DNA of 64,000 bases from Novosphingobium endophyticum. GTDB taxonomy: Bacteria; Pseudomonadota; Alphaproteobacteria; Sphingomonadales; Sphingomonadaceae. Under the pieces are notes generated by a model, which was not told the origin of the DNA, made no database searches, and saw only the letters and a program-made list of their open reading frames with translations. Both the position numbers and the translations under genes were made by a program. Positions 26,512 to 35,800 of this stretch are shown one piece after another. The stretch lies in contig NZ_BMHK01000008.1 of NCBI RefSeq assembly GCF_014640675.1, positions 85,700 to 149,699 of the forward strand, written 5' to 3'. The stretch's first letter is position 1; each line of letters opens with the position of its first letter.

Positions 26512-29500
26512 ATGACGTATCATGCTCGTCGCCATGGCTATCTGGCAGGAACTTCGATCTTGGCCTTGCTGCTGCTGGCTTCGCCGGCAGTCGCTCAGGA
26601 CACCGAGCCAAGCTTGCCCGATGAAGGTATCTCGGCCGACGAGATCCTTGTCACCGGGTATCGCGCGTCCCTGCGCAGCGCGATCAGCGAGAAGCGCGAT
26701 GCCGTAGTTCAAATCGACGCCATCAACGCCGAGGACATCGCCGATTTCCCCGATACCAATCTCGCGGAATCATTGCAGCGCCTTCCCGGCGTCTCGATCG
26801 ACCGCGACAATGGCGAGGGCCGCACGATCACCGTTCGCGGTCTGGGCGGGGACTTCAACCGCACGCGCCTGAACGGGCTTGAGGCGCTGGCCACCGCCGG
26901 CTCGAATGACGCGGGCAGCAGCCCGAACCGAAGCCGGTCCTTCGACTACAACACGTTCGCATCCGAGCTGTTCAGTTCGCTGAGGGTGCGCAAGACGCCC
27001 TCGGCGGAAACCGACGAAGGCTCACTGGGCGCGACCATCGATCTTCAGACCGGACGCCCCTTCGACTACAAGAAGTCCACCCTGGCTCTATCGAGCGAGG
27101 GCAGCTATCAGAAGAACAGTGGCAAATGGAGCCCGCGCCTGGCCGGCCTCGCCTCGACGCGGTTTGCCGATGGCCGCATGGGCCTCTTGATCTCCGCCGC
27201 TTACAGCCGCTCGCAGAACGAAATCGACCAGTATCGCCGCCTGGCGGGTCAGCCGGACTATCTCTATCGCGGCTCGACCTGGGCCGGTAACGAGCAGCCG
27301 CCCCGCGCCGGCTTCGCGGCCCCGACGGGTACGAACTTCGGGTCGGTGATCACCAACCCGGAGGCGATCGCGCAGCTGACAGGCTCCGATCCCGCCGCTT
27401 ACGCCAACCTCTTTCCTGGCGCCCCGTTCAACACACCCGGCCAGTTCAACGATTCGACCGTGCGCATTCCCGCCCTCGCGTCGATCGAACAGCAGGACGT
27501 GAAGAACAACCGGCTGGGCCTTACCGCAGCCTACCAGTGGCAGATCAGCGACCGCACCTTGCTGAGCATAGACGGCGTCTATTCGCGTTTTCGCAACAAG
27601 AGCGCGTACCATCAGGTTTCGTCCGTCGGCCTGAATCGCAATAACACCCATGCGAACTACAATACCGCCGGGAATACACTGACGCCGAGCGCCGCGCGCG
27701 CACTTTATCCCGGCCTGTGCGTACCCAACGCGGGATCGGACCTCGTGCCAGCGCAGGATTGCGGCCAGGAACTCTATGGTACGACGCCCGCCTTCGCGAC
27801 GGCGCTCAATTCCAGCAATCAACTGGTCTCATCGGTGCTCGGCGCTGCCGCCGTGGTTCCCGGCGGAACCACTCCGTCCAATGCCAACATCTTCAGCGTC
27901 AATCCGTTCAACCTCGATCCCTACGACTATTACAACAATCCCAACTCGGTCGGTTACGTTCCGACGAGCAATCGCCTGGCATTTCGTGGTTCGCTGATTG
28001 GCCGGCCGGCGGTAAAGGTGCTTGAATCCAACGTCACCAATGGCCTTGCCGATTATCTCGTGCTGAGCAATGTCGACTTCCGCTCGGCGATGGACCAGAA
28101 CACCTACACCACCAAATTCCGCCAGGGTTCGATCGACCTGCAGCACGAATTCACCGACACGTTCCGGATGTCGGCGCTCTATGGCCAGTCGCGATCGACC
28201 AACGTCAGCCAGGGCTTGCTGGTCGAGTTCAATCGAATGGATTCGCAAGGCCTGTTTGTCTACGACGAACGCGGCGGCGGCAGCATGCCGATCATCGATT
28301 TCGGTTTCGATGCGGCCGACCCCAACAACTGGGAGGTCGTCAAGGGCTTCTCCGGCATTCGCCACTATCAGCGCGCCGTCAAGAACACGTACAACGGCGG
28401 CAAGGTCGATTTCGACTGGGAAGTGAATGACGAATTCTCGATTGGTTTCGGCGTCAACGTGCGTGAATTTACCTTCGAAACGAGCTATTTCGAACGCAAC
28501 AACGACCTGCTCAACCCGACGCTGAAGGAAGCAGGCGTAACGACCGAATCGGTGAGCAAACTCATCAATTTCGGCCAAGGACTCAGTGTTCCCGAAGGCA
28601 CGATGTCCAGCTTCATCGTCCCGGACATCGACAAGTTCGACGAACTGTTCGGCTTTACCTGCAACTGCGTCAATCAGTGGGGTGATTGGCGGCTTACCAA
28701 CCGGCGCAACGGCGGACGTGAAAACTTTGGCGTACGTGAGCGTGACACCGGTGTCTACCTTCAGTTCGACTGGAACACCGAACTCTTCGGCCGCCCGTTC
28801 CGCGGCAACGCGGGAACGCGCGTTGCCTTCACGGACGTGCGTTCGGAGGGCAATACCACCTCAGGACGCCCGATCGTCGGCACCAACAAATATACCGACT
28901 GGCTACCGTCGATGAACCTCAGCTTCGAGCCGATCGACAACCTGCTCGTCCGTTTCGGCGCGTCAAAGGTGATGGCGCGTCCGCTGCTCGGCAATCTGGC
29001 CCCTACGATCACCCGGATCAGCGTGCCGAGCAACGGCGATACGACCGGTGCGTCGATGACCATCGGCAACCCGAAACTCAGCCCCTTCCGTTCGACCAAT
29101 CTCGATGCCAGCGTCGAATGGTACTTCGCGCCTGGCGGACTCCTGTCGATCGCCGGTTTCTCAAAGCAAATCAGCAGCTTCCCGCAGACAGTTCTCTTCT
29201 CGGCGCCGCTTTCACAGTTCGCGGACCCCGAAGCTATCGAGGCGATCCGGGCGCAGTTCACCAACGCCAATCAGCTTGACTATATCGACGGCAACTACGA
29301 ATTTACGGCCCGCCAGTACCGCGATGCGCCGGGTGGCTGGCTGCGCGGGTTCGAGATCAGCTATCAGCAGGATTTCGATTTCCTCCCCGGCTTCCTGGGC
29401 AACTTCGGTGCGCAGTTGAACTACACGTACATCAAGTCTCAGATGAGCTACATCCTCGATCCCGGCACTGAGACGATAGAGCAGACGACCGCCAAGGCAC

Positions 29501-29901
29501 CCTTCCTCAATGTGTCGCCTCACGCGCTCAACGGCACGCTCTATTATGAGACCAAGAAGTTCCGCGCGCGCGTCTCGGTCGCACACCGAAAGGGCTATGC
29601 CACGCACTATCCGATCGCGGGCGGGTCATGCGCACCGGGCGAGGTGACAAGTGGCGCCACCTCGGCGAACCCGAGACTTTGTGACAGCCCGCTTGTGAAC
29701 GACTTCATGTACAGCCGGTCGACCACCAACGTCGATGCATCCATGAGCTACAAGTTCACCAGGTACCTCACCGTGACGCTCGAAGGCCTGAACCTCACAA
29801 ACCAGACGAGCAACCGCTATGCCTACGAAGGGCAGAATGCGGTCACCCAGTACTCGAGCTCGGGTCCGATCTACCGCATCGGTGCGCGGATGAAGTTCTG
29901 A
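26512..29901 (+). CDS. TonB-dependent receptor (carbohydrate-type)
   Basis: The 1129-aa outer-membrane transporter has a signal peptide (hydrophobic LAGTSILALLLLASPAVAQ), a TonB-box-like DEILVTGYRASL near residues 44-55, a plug domain (FPDTNLAESLQRLPGVSIDR, RTITVRGLGGDFNRTRLNG) and a large beta-barrel ending in an aromatic strand (IYRIGARMKF). The DxxxGEGRxITVRGL plug and GLEALA wording is typical of receptors tied to plant-polysaccharide use in sphingomonads and Caulobacter. With the two downstream pectin enzymes it probably imports pectin oligosaccharides. Confidence 0.93.
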   Translation: MTYHARRHGYLAGTSILALLLLASPAVAQDTEPSLPDEGISADEILVTGYRASLRSAISEKRDAVVQIDAINAEDIADFPDTNLAESLQRLPGVSIDRDNGEGRTITVRGLGGDFNRTRLNGLEALATAGSNDAGSSPNRSRSFDYNTFASELFSSLRVRKTPSAETDEGSLGATIDLQTGRPFDYKKSTLALSSEGSYQKNSGKWSPRLAGLASTRFADGRMGLLISAAYSRSQNEIDQYRRLAGQPDYLYRGSTWAGNEQPPRAGFAAPTGTNFGSVITNPEAIAQLTGSDPAAYANLFPGAPFNTPGQFNDSTVRIPALASIEQQDVKNNRLGLTAAYQWQISDRTLLSIDGVYSRFRNKSAYHQVSSVGLNRNNTHANYNTAGNTLTPSAARALYPGLCVPNAGSDLVPAQDCGQELYGTTPAFATALNSSNQLVSSVLGAAAVVPGGTTPSNANIFSVNPFNLDPYDYYNNPNSVGYVPTSNRLAFRGSLIGRPAVKVLESNVTNGLADYLVLSNVDFRSAMDQNTYTTKFRQGSIDLQHEFTDTFRMSALYGQSRSTNVSQGLLVEFNRMDSQGLFVYDERGGGSMPIIDFGFDAADPNNWEVVKGFSGIRHYQRAVKNTYNGGKVDFDWEVNDEFSIGFGVNVREFTFETSYFERNNDLLNPTLKEAGVTTESVSKLINFGQGLSVPEGTMSSFIVPDIDKFDELFGFTCNCVNQWGDWRLTNRRNGGRENFGVRERDTGVYLQFDWNTELFGRPFRGNAGTRVAFTDVRSEGNTTSGRPIVGTNKYTDWLPSMNLSFEPIDNLLVRFGASKVMARPLLGNLAPTITRISVPSNGDTTGASMTIGNPKLSPFRSTNLDASVEWYFAPGGLLSIAGFSKQISSFPQTVLFSAPLSQFADPEAIEAIRAQFTNANQLDYIDGNYEFTARQYRDAPGGWLRGFEISYQQDFDFLPGFLGNFGAQLNYTYIKSQMSYILDPGTETIEQTTAKAPFLNVSPHALNGTLYYETKKFRARVSVAHRKGYATHYPIAGGSCAPGEVTSGATSANPRLCDSPLVNDFMYSRSTTNVDASMSYKFTRYLTVTLEGLNLTNQTSNRYAYEGQNAVTQYSSSGPIYRIGARMKF

Positions 29902-30032
29902 TCCGCTGCGGCCTGCTGCACCGTCAGGGATCGTCGGGCAATTTTGGCCCGATCGACCCCTGACCGGTGCGGTGGCGCTGTGAGCAGCCCGTCGGGTTCG
30001 ACGGCAACTGTGATCGTCGGCGAGACCAACAC

Positions 30033-30866
30033 ATGAATGGACCCAAGACTATGCATCGTATCATGCTTTTCCTGGCCAGCCTGGCGCTGCCGTTCGGCGC
30101 TTCGGCGCAAACGTCGCCGCCGGCTCCAACCGATGCTCCCCGTCCGATCGCGCCTTCCAAGATCATCCTTGTCGGGGATTCGACGACGGCGGTGAACAGC
30201 GGATGGGGTCCGAGCTTCTGCGCGTATCATGTCACCTCGTTCATGGCCTGCCTGAACCTCGCGCGCGGCGGGCGCAGTTCGAGCAGTTATCGCGCCGAAG
30301 GATCGTGGGCCGTCGCGCTCTCCGAGATGAAAGCGCCGGGCTACAGGAACGTCTGGGTTCTGATCCAGCTGGGGCATAACGACCAACCCGGAAAGCCGGG
30401 CCGGTCGACCGATCTCGCAACCGAATTCCCCGCCAATCTGGCGCGCTACGTCGACGAGGCGCGCGCGGTCGGGGCACGGCCGGTGTTGCTGACGCCGCTG
30501 ACGCGCCGCATGTTCCAGAACGGCGTGCTCCAGAATGACCTCGAACGGTGGGCGGCAGCCGTGCGCAAGGTGGCGGCGGGAAAGAACGTCCCGCTGATCG
30601 ACCTCAACGCCCGCAGCGCCGCCGCTGTGCAGGCGATGGGAGAGGCCGACGCGGATCGCTTCGCGCAATTGCCTCCCGGTTCGGCGCCAGTCGGCCCGCA
30701 ACCGAACAGCCGCGCGACCGAGGTACAGGAGCAGCCGATGGCGCAGCCGAAGCTCTCGTTCGATCGCACCCATCTGGGACGCGAAGGCGCCGACTACTTC
30801 GCAAGCATGGTGACCGACGAATTGGCCCGCGCCGTCCCGGACATGCGCCCGCTGCTGGTGCCATGA
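30033..30866 (+). CDS. Rhamnogalacturonan acetylesterase-like SGNH hydrolase (CE12)
   Basis: The 277-aa enzyme has a signal peptide (LFLASLALPFGASAQ) and the four SGNH blocks: ILVGDSTTAVNSGWG with the nucleophile Ser, NLARGGRSSSSY with the Gly block, IQLGHNDQPGK with the Asn, and SFDRTHLGREGADYFA with the catalytic Asp-His. The order and the wording match carbohydrate-esterase family 12, which removes acetyl groups from rhamnogalacturonan. The start is ATG 30033 or ATG 30051; both keep the signal peptide. The stop overlaps the pectate lyase start by 4 bases. Confidence 0.88.
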   Translation: MNGPKTMHRIMLFLASLALPFGASAQTSPPAPTDAPRPIAPSKIILVGDSTTAVNSGWGPSFCAYHVTSFMACLNLARGGRSSSSYRAEGSWAVALSEMKAPGYRNVWVLIQLGHNDQPGKPGRSTDLATEFPANLARYVDEARAVGARPVLLTPLTRRMFQNGVLQNDLERWAAAVRKVAAGKNVPLIDLNARSAAAVQAMGEADADRFAQLPPGSAPVGPQPNSRATEVQEQPMAQPKLSFDRTHLGREGADYFASMVTDELARAVPDMRPLLVP

Positions 30867-32182
30867 GGACAATGCGGGTCAGGCGCGCGCGCGTGGTGAT
30901 GAGAATCTCCGCTCTCACGGCGGGCCTGTTGCTGATTTCTCAGCCAGTCCCGGCGAAGGTGGTCGGTCAGATGGTACCCGCCGATCCGATCACCGAGGCA
31001 CGGATCAGGGATCTGGCCGCGCCAGAGCGACAGAAGTGGCTGGACTATTTTGCCCGATCGCGCGCCCTGATGGCCGCAGACAAGGCGGCGCTCGCTGCCG
31101 AACGGGAGGGCAAACCAGCTCCGGCCGGTCCGGCAAACGGTCCTTCAGGAGGGGACGGAATGCCGCTGGATCGCCCGGCCGACTGGTACGGCAGCGCCGA
31201 GGCGCGCCAGGTCGCCGACAATATCGTGAGCTTCCAGACACCCACCGGCGGATGGGGGAAGAATCAGGACCGCACCGCGGCGCGCCGAGTCCCGGGGCAG
31301 AGCTATGTGCCGGTCGAGAACCGTCCCGCAAACGCTACGGGCGATATTCGCTCGATGGATGCCGGCTGGCATTTTGTCGGCACGATCGACAACGGCGCCA
31401 CGATCACCGAGTTGCGCTTCCTTGCGCGCGTGCAAGCACGCCTGCCCGGCCCCGACGGAAACGCATATCGCGCCGCGTTCCTAAAGGGCGTGCGCTACCT
31501 GCTCACCGCACAGTTTCCCAACGGCGGATGGCCGCAGGTCTTTCCGCTCCAGGGCGGGTATCATGACGCACTGACCTATAACGACCGCGCGGTGTCGCGC
31601 ACCGCCATGCTCATGCTGGACATAGCAGGCCGCAAGGGTGACTTTGCCTTCGTCCCCCCGCTCCTTGCCGCCGAAGTCGATAAGGCGGCCGTTCGCGCGC
31701 GCGATGTGATCCTCGCTACGCAGGTGGTGGTGAATGGCGAGCGAACGATCTGGGGCCAACAATATGACGCACTGACCCTGACCCCTGCCGGTGCCCGGAA
31801 CTTCGAGCCTGCCGCGCTGTCGACGGATGAGAGCGTGGATCTCCTGCTCTTCCTGATGAAGCAGCCGCACCAGACGCCCGAAGTTGCCTCCGCGATTGAC
31901 AGCGGCGTGGCGTGGCTGCGCAAACATGCCCTTATGGAAGTCGAATGGCCGAACCGACCGGATGGCCCGCAAGGCCGCCGGCTGATCGCGAAATCCGGGG
32001 CGGGACCGATCTGGTCGCGCTTCTACGATGTGCGGACTTTCGCGCCGGTGTTCGGTGATCGCGATCGTACGATCCATGACGATGTCAACGACCTGAGCAT
32101 CGAGCGACGCAATGGCTATAGCTGGTTCGGCACCAGCCCCCTCAAGCTGTTCCATGAATACGATCGCTGGCAACAGCAATAA
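30863..32182 (+). CDS. pelA: Pectate lyase, polysaccharide lyase family 10
   Basis: The 439-aa secreted enzyme starts at the ATG overlapping the esterase stop and has a signal peptide (MRISALTAGLLLISQPVPA). Family-10 marks are VSFQTPTGGWGKNQDR, the core TIDNGATITELRFLARV, FPNGGWPQVFP, TYNDRAVSRTAMLML, WGQQYDALTLTP and SIERRNGYSWFG. PL10 enzymes cleave polygalacturonate by calcium-dependent beta-elimination on an (alpha/alpha) toroid. Transcriptional coupling to the acetylesterase supports joint attack on acetylated pectin. The PilZ gene converges 12 bases away. Confidence 0.93.
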   Translation: MRTMRVRRARVVMRISALTAGLLLISQPVPAKVVGQMVPADPITEARIRDLAAPERQKWLDYFARSRALMAADKAALAAEREGKPAPAGPANGPSGGDGMPLDRPADWYGSAEARQVADNIVSFQTPTGGWGKNQDRTAARRVPGQSYVPVENRPANATGDIRSMDAGWHFVGTIDNGATITELRFLARVQARLPGPDGNAYRAAFLKGVRYLLTAQFPNGGWPQVFPLQGGYHDALTYNDRAVSRTAMLMLDIAGRKGDFAFVPPLLAAEVDKAAVRARDVILATQVVVNGERTIWGQQYDALTLTPAGARNFEPAALSTDESVDLLLFLMKQPHQTPEVASAIDSGVAWLRKHALMEVEWPNRPDGPQGRRLIAKSGAGPIWSRFYDVRTFAPVFGDRDRTIHDDVNDLSIERRNGYSWFGTSPLKLFHEYDRWQQQ

Positions 32183-32194
32183 TATCGGCCCTGA

Positions 32195-32548
32195 TCACCG
32201 GTTCGTGAACAAGGCCGGCCGCCGGGAGCCTGGCACGCCGACAGCGATACCATAGGCTCGTTTCAGTTCCGCGATCACGCCGCGCTTCAACGGAACGCGG
32301 AACTCGATGCCGACCTTGCCATCGCGGACCCAGCGCACGTCCGCATCGATATTCCTGAGATTGGCAAAGCGCAGCGACAGGAGCTGACCTGACTGGAACT
32401 GGTCCGGACCGCCGGCGACGCAGCAGCCCCCTTCCGAGATGTTGTCCAGCTCAACGTCGAAGACTTCCCAGCTGGACTTGCGGCAACGCCCGTGCAGCAG
32501 CACCGTGAGGCGCCTCCCCAGCCTGTCACAGTTGATGGTTTCTTTCAT
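32195..32548 (-). CDS. PilZ domain protein
   Basis: The 117-aa protein consists of one PilZ-like domain: a basic stretch DRLGRRLTVLLHGRCRK, then NISEGGCCVAG as the [DN]xSxxG motif, and a closing strand GKVGIEFRVPL. PilZ domains bind cyclic di-GMP through the RxxxR and DxSxxG motifs; here the first is only approximate (R-x-x-R-R), so binding is likely but not certain. ATG 32548 was chosen; a TTG 12 bases upstream is possible. Confidence 0.8.
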   Translation of the reverse strand: MKETINCDRLGRRLTVLLHGRCRKSSWEVFDVELDNISEGGCCVAGGPDQFQSGQLLSLRFANLRNIDADVRWVRDGKVGIEFRVPLKRGVIAELKRAYGIAVGVPGSRRPALFTNR

Positions 32549-32616
32549 TCCCGACCCCAAGCCCGCGCTGATACGGCGGCAGGAATAGCGCCAGCGGGTA
32601 AACCTTAGGTTTCCGA

Positions 32617-32808
32617 TCAGTCCGTCTCTTCTCTGGCAACGCCCTCCTCGACATCGGGCGCGGGTGTTGCCGAGATTTGCGCGTCTATTTCGGAGGCCAT
32701 GCTCCGGATCTTCTCGTTAGCCGCGTCGTAGCGTTCGTCGAAGTCCGGCTCGCGCTCGCAGGCCGCCAGCATGAGAAGGAACAGAATCGGTACGGTCGCC
32801 CGGAGCAT
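32617..32808 (-). CDS. Small lipoprotein, unknown function
   Basis: The 63-aa product starts at the ATG overlapping the tamB stop (ATGA). The signal ends in a lipobox (FLLMLAAC), so Cys16 should be lipidated, followed by an acidic, helical tail (REPDFDERYDAANEKIRSMA). Residue +2 is Glu, not Asp, so outer-membrane sorting is expected by the Lol rule. It is translationally coupled to tamB, which suggests a link to the TamAB machine. No domain is recognised. Confidence 0.75.
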   Translation of the reverse strand: MLRATVPILFLLMLAACEREPDFDERYDAANEKIRSMASEIDAQISATPAPDVEEGVAREETD

Positions 32809-35800
32809 CAGTAGTTTTTCCTGATCCGCAGATTGATGCTGTTTGCGCCCGAGCCGCCCGCCTGACTCATGACTGAGAGCCACTTGGTCAGGCTGACTTC
32901 AAGCTGCGTGGCGGTAAAGCCGCGCGCGTCGGTGATGAGCTCGACGTAGACGTCGTCGGTGATGTACTGGCCGGCCGCAAGCGCCGTGCCACGGCCGCTG
33001 GTTTCGTCCGCGCCAAGTATGCGCAGGCGGTCTATGCCCGTTGCCGAGCGCAGCGTGCCCAGCGGATTGAGCCCGCCACCCGATCCCTGCAGGGAATTGA
33101 GCGACGAAGCCAGCTGCACGGCCTGGATCGCCGAAAGATTGGCAATCGAGCTGCCGAACAGGATGCGGGAGAGGATTTCGTCGTCGGGCAGGCTCGGGGT
33201 GGAGCTGAACGATATCTGCGGGTTGTCCGCCCTCCCCCCGACGACCACGGCAACGTCGATGTCCTCGACCGTGTCCCGCGCAGTGATCGCGACCGTGGGA
33301 TTGATCGTTCTGCCTCCGGTGAAGGAAACCACCCCGTCGGACAGGTCGAACGAACGGCCCGCGAAGCCCAGCGTCCCGCGAATGAGGTCGACGTTGCCCG
33401 TCATCGTCGGCGCGGCGCTGGTTCCGCCAACATCGAAGTTCGCGCTCCACTCGGATTCGAGCCCCATGCCCGAGACATAGAGCCGCTCCGGTGCCCGGAG
33501 ATGGAGATCGAGCCGAAGCGTGGAAAACACGTTCGCGAACGGTTCGGCGGGCTCGTCGCCGGTCACGCGGGCGGGGCCGCGCGTCGACTTGAAGCGCACG
33601 CCGGAAAGTCTCGGTACTTCGGCGGCACCTTCACGCACGAGCTGGTAACGGGTTTCCGGAAGGCGCAGATCGCCGGAAAGAAGCGCGGTTTGGCCCGCCG
33701 TCTTGCTCAGCCGCAGGCTGCCGGTGGCGTTGGCGGAGATCGAATTGCTGCGGGCGAGACGAGCCCGGTCGAGCTCGACCGACACGTCCATCGGATAGCC
33801 CGCGTCGGCGGCAAGGCTGATATAGCCGCTGGCTTTGATCGAGCCGTCGCCTGCGCGTGCCGTCAGAGATTGGAGGTCCAGACGGTTACCGGCGAACCTG
33901 CCGGCGAAGTTCAGCCTGGTCAGCCGGGTTCCATAGGTTTGGTTCTCATAGGTCAGGTCCTTGCCCTGCACGAGACCCGAGAGGCAGGGGTCGGACACGC
34001 GGCACGAGAAGTCCGCCGCGAGGCCAATCGGACCGTTCAGCGTCTGCCCTGCCTGACCTGCGAAGGAGAACAGCGTTTCGGCGGGGCCGTTGTAGCGGAT
34101 GCCGCCGCTCAGGGGCGCGCCCATAAGCCGCTCTGTCCATGGCCCCGCTCCGGGAGGAAGCGGCCGCAGGCTGGCGGCCATGCGGCCGACGACGGTGCCT
34201 TGGCGGCGGAACACCGCCCTTGCCTCACCTCCATCGGCCAGCAGTTTGCCGACGAAGTTGATGTTCACCGGCTGGCTGACCGTGTTCGAGCTGGTGCGGG
34301 TGAAGTTTCGCAGGTTCAGCCGCGCGTCGGCGCGGGGAAACGCGGCCGGATCGGGCTGCGCGAAGTCCAGGCTGCCGCTCGCGTTGCCGCCAAGGCCGTA
34401 GCCCGGAACGAAGGCATTGATCAGCGCGATGTCGACGTTCTCGAGCCGGCTCTGCAGCTTGATGCCCGGGCCATAGGTTCCCGCGAGCCTGACCGTGCCG
34501 CTACCGATGGAAACGGCTGTCGGCAGCAGGTCATATCCGGCTTCCGTCGGCACGATCCGGGCGGGCGTCTTCGTCGCGATCGTCTGTCCGCGAACCTTGC
34601 CTTCAAGGGCAACGCGCCAGACCTCGGGCTGGAGGTCGCCGTTGAAGGCCACGCGGAACGGTACGCCGCTGACGCCCTCGATCAGCCCTTTGGCCTTGCC
34701 CCGACCGTCGCGGTAATCGATCAGCAGGCGACCGGCGGCGAGGTTGAATTCGCCGAGCGTCGTTCCGGAAAGCTGCACGTCGGCCACTACAGTCGGCCGG
34801 TCATAGAGCACCGCGCGCCCGTCGATGATCGCCGAACGGATGGCGAGATTGGCCGGGCCTTCGAAGACAGAGTTCTGCGCGCGCAAGTTGAAATCGATGG
34901 CCTGGTACTGGCCTTCGGCTCCCAGCATCAGCACGCCGCCGACACCGTTGCCGTTGGCCGTGAGCTGTCCAACGAAAGGCCCTGCCCTGGTCTGGGTCAG
35001 TCTGCCGTCGAACATAACGCCGGACAGGTTCGCCGTGTTGATCTGCAAGGACAGGGTTTCGCCTCTCCCGAGCGTGACATCGGCTTTCAGCGGGCCGTAA
35101 TCGGTGTCTCCGGTCACATCCAGGCGATAGCCGCCAGAGACGCCGGTAACGCGCGCGTCGAGATTGGCGAGCCCGATGCCGAGTCCGGGGCGGTCGGCGG
35201 TGATGTGGGCATCCGGATTGTCGAGTGTCCCCGCCACGCGAACGCCGATGGCGCCATAGCGCCGCGAGGTTCCGTCAGCGACCAGCGCGATGCGTCCGTC
35301 AGGAGACCAGCTTGCGTGGCCGCCGCGGACGGAAAGGTCAGGCGCGGTCAGCTGCAGTCTGGAGAACCTGACGACGCCGTCCGATCCATAGTTCACGAAA
35401 GCCGAGGCAGCGAGGTTCCCGCCCAGATAGCTCTCCAGGCTGTCGTTGAGCAGCCGCGTCGAACGCGCGCGGACCGTGCCCTCCAGTGCAAAGCCCCGCT
35501 CGCGGCTTTTGAGATCCATATCCGCGCGGATGTTGAAAATGCCCACGCTCGCCAGGCGGTAGTTGTCGATGCGGCCGTCGATCGCCCCGGTGTACAAGCC
35601 CTTGCTCAGGTCGGCGACGAGAATGAGCCCAGCGTCGATGCGGTCCGACGTCAGGCGCATGTTGTCCGAAAGCAGGCGCGGGCCGTCAATGGCGACGTCG
35701 CCCGCAAGCCGGACGTTGGCAAGCGTGCCTCCGGCAACCGTGTCCAGCCCGGTAATCCGGCTCGCACGCGCGTTAACGGGAATCATGATCCGGTCCGCGT

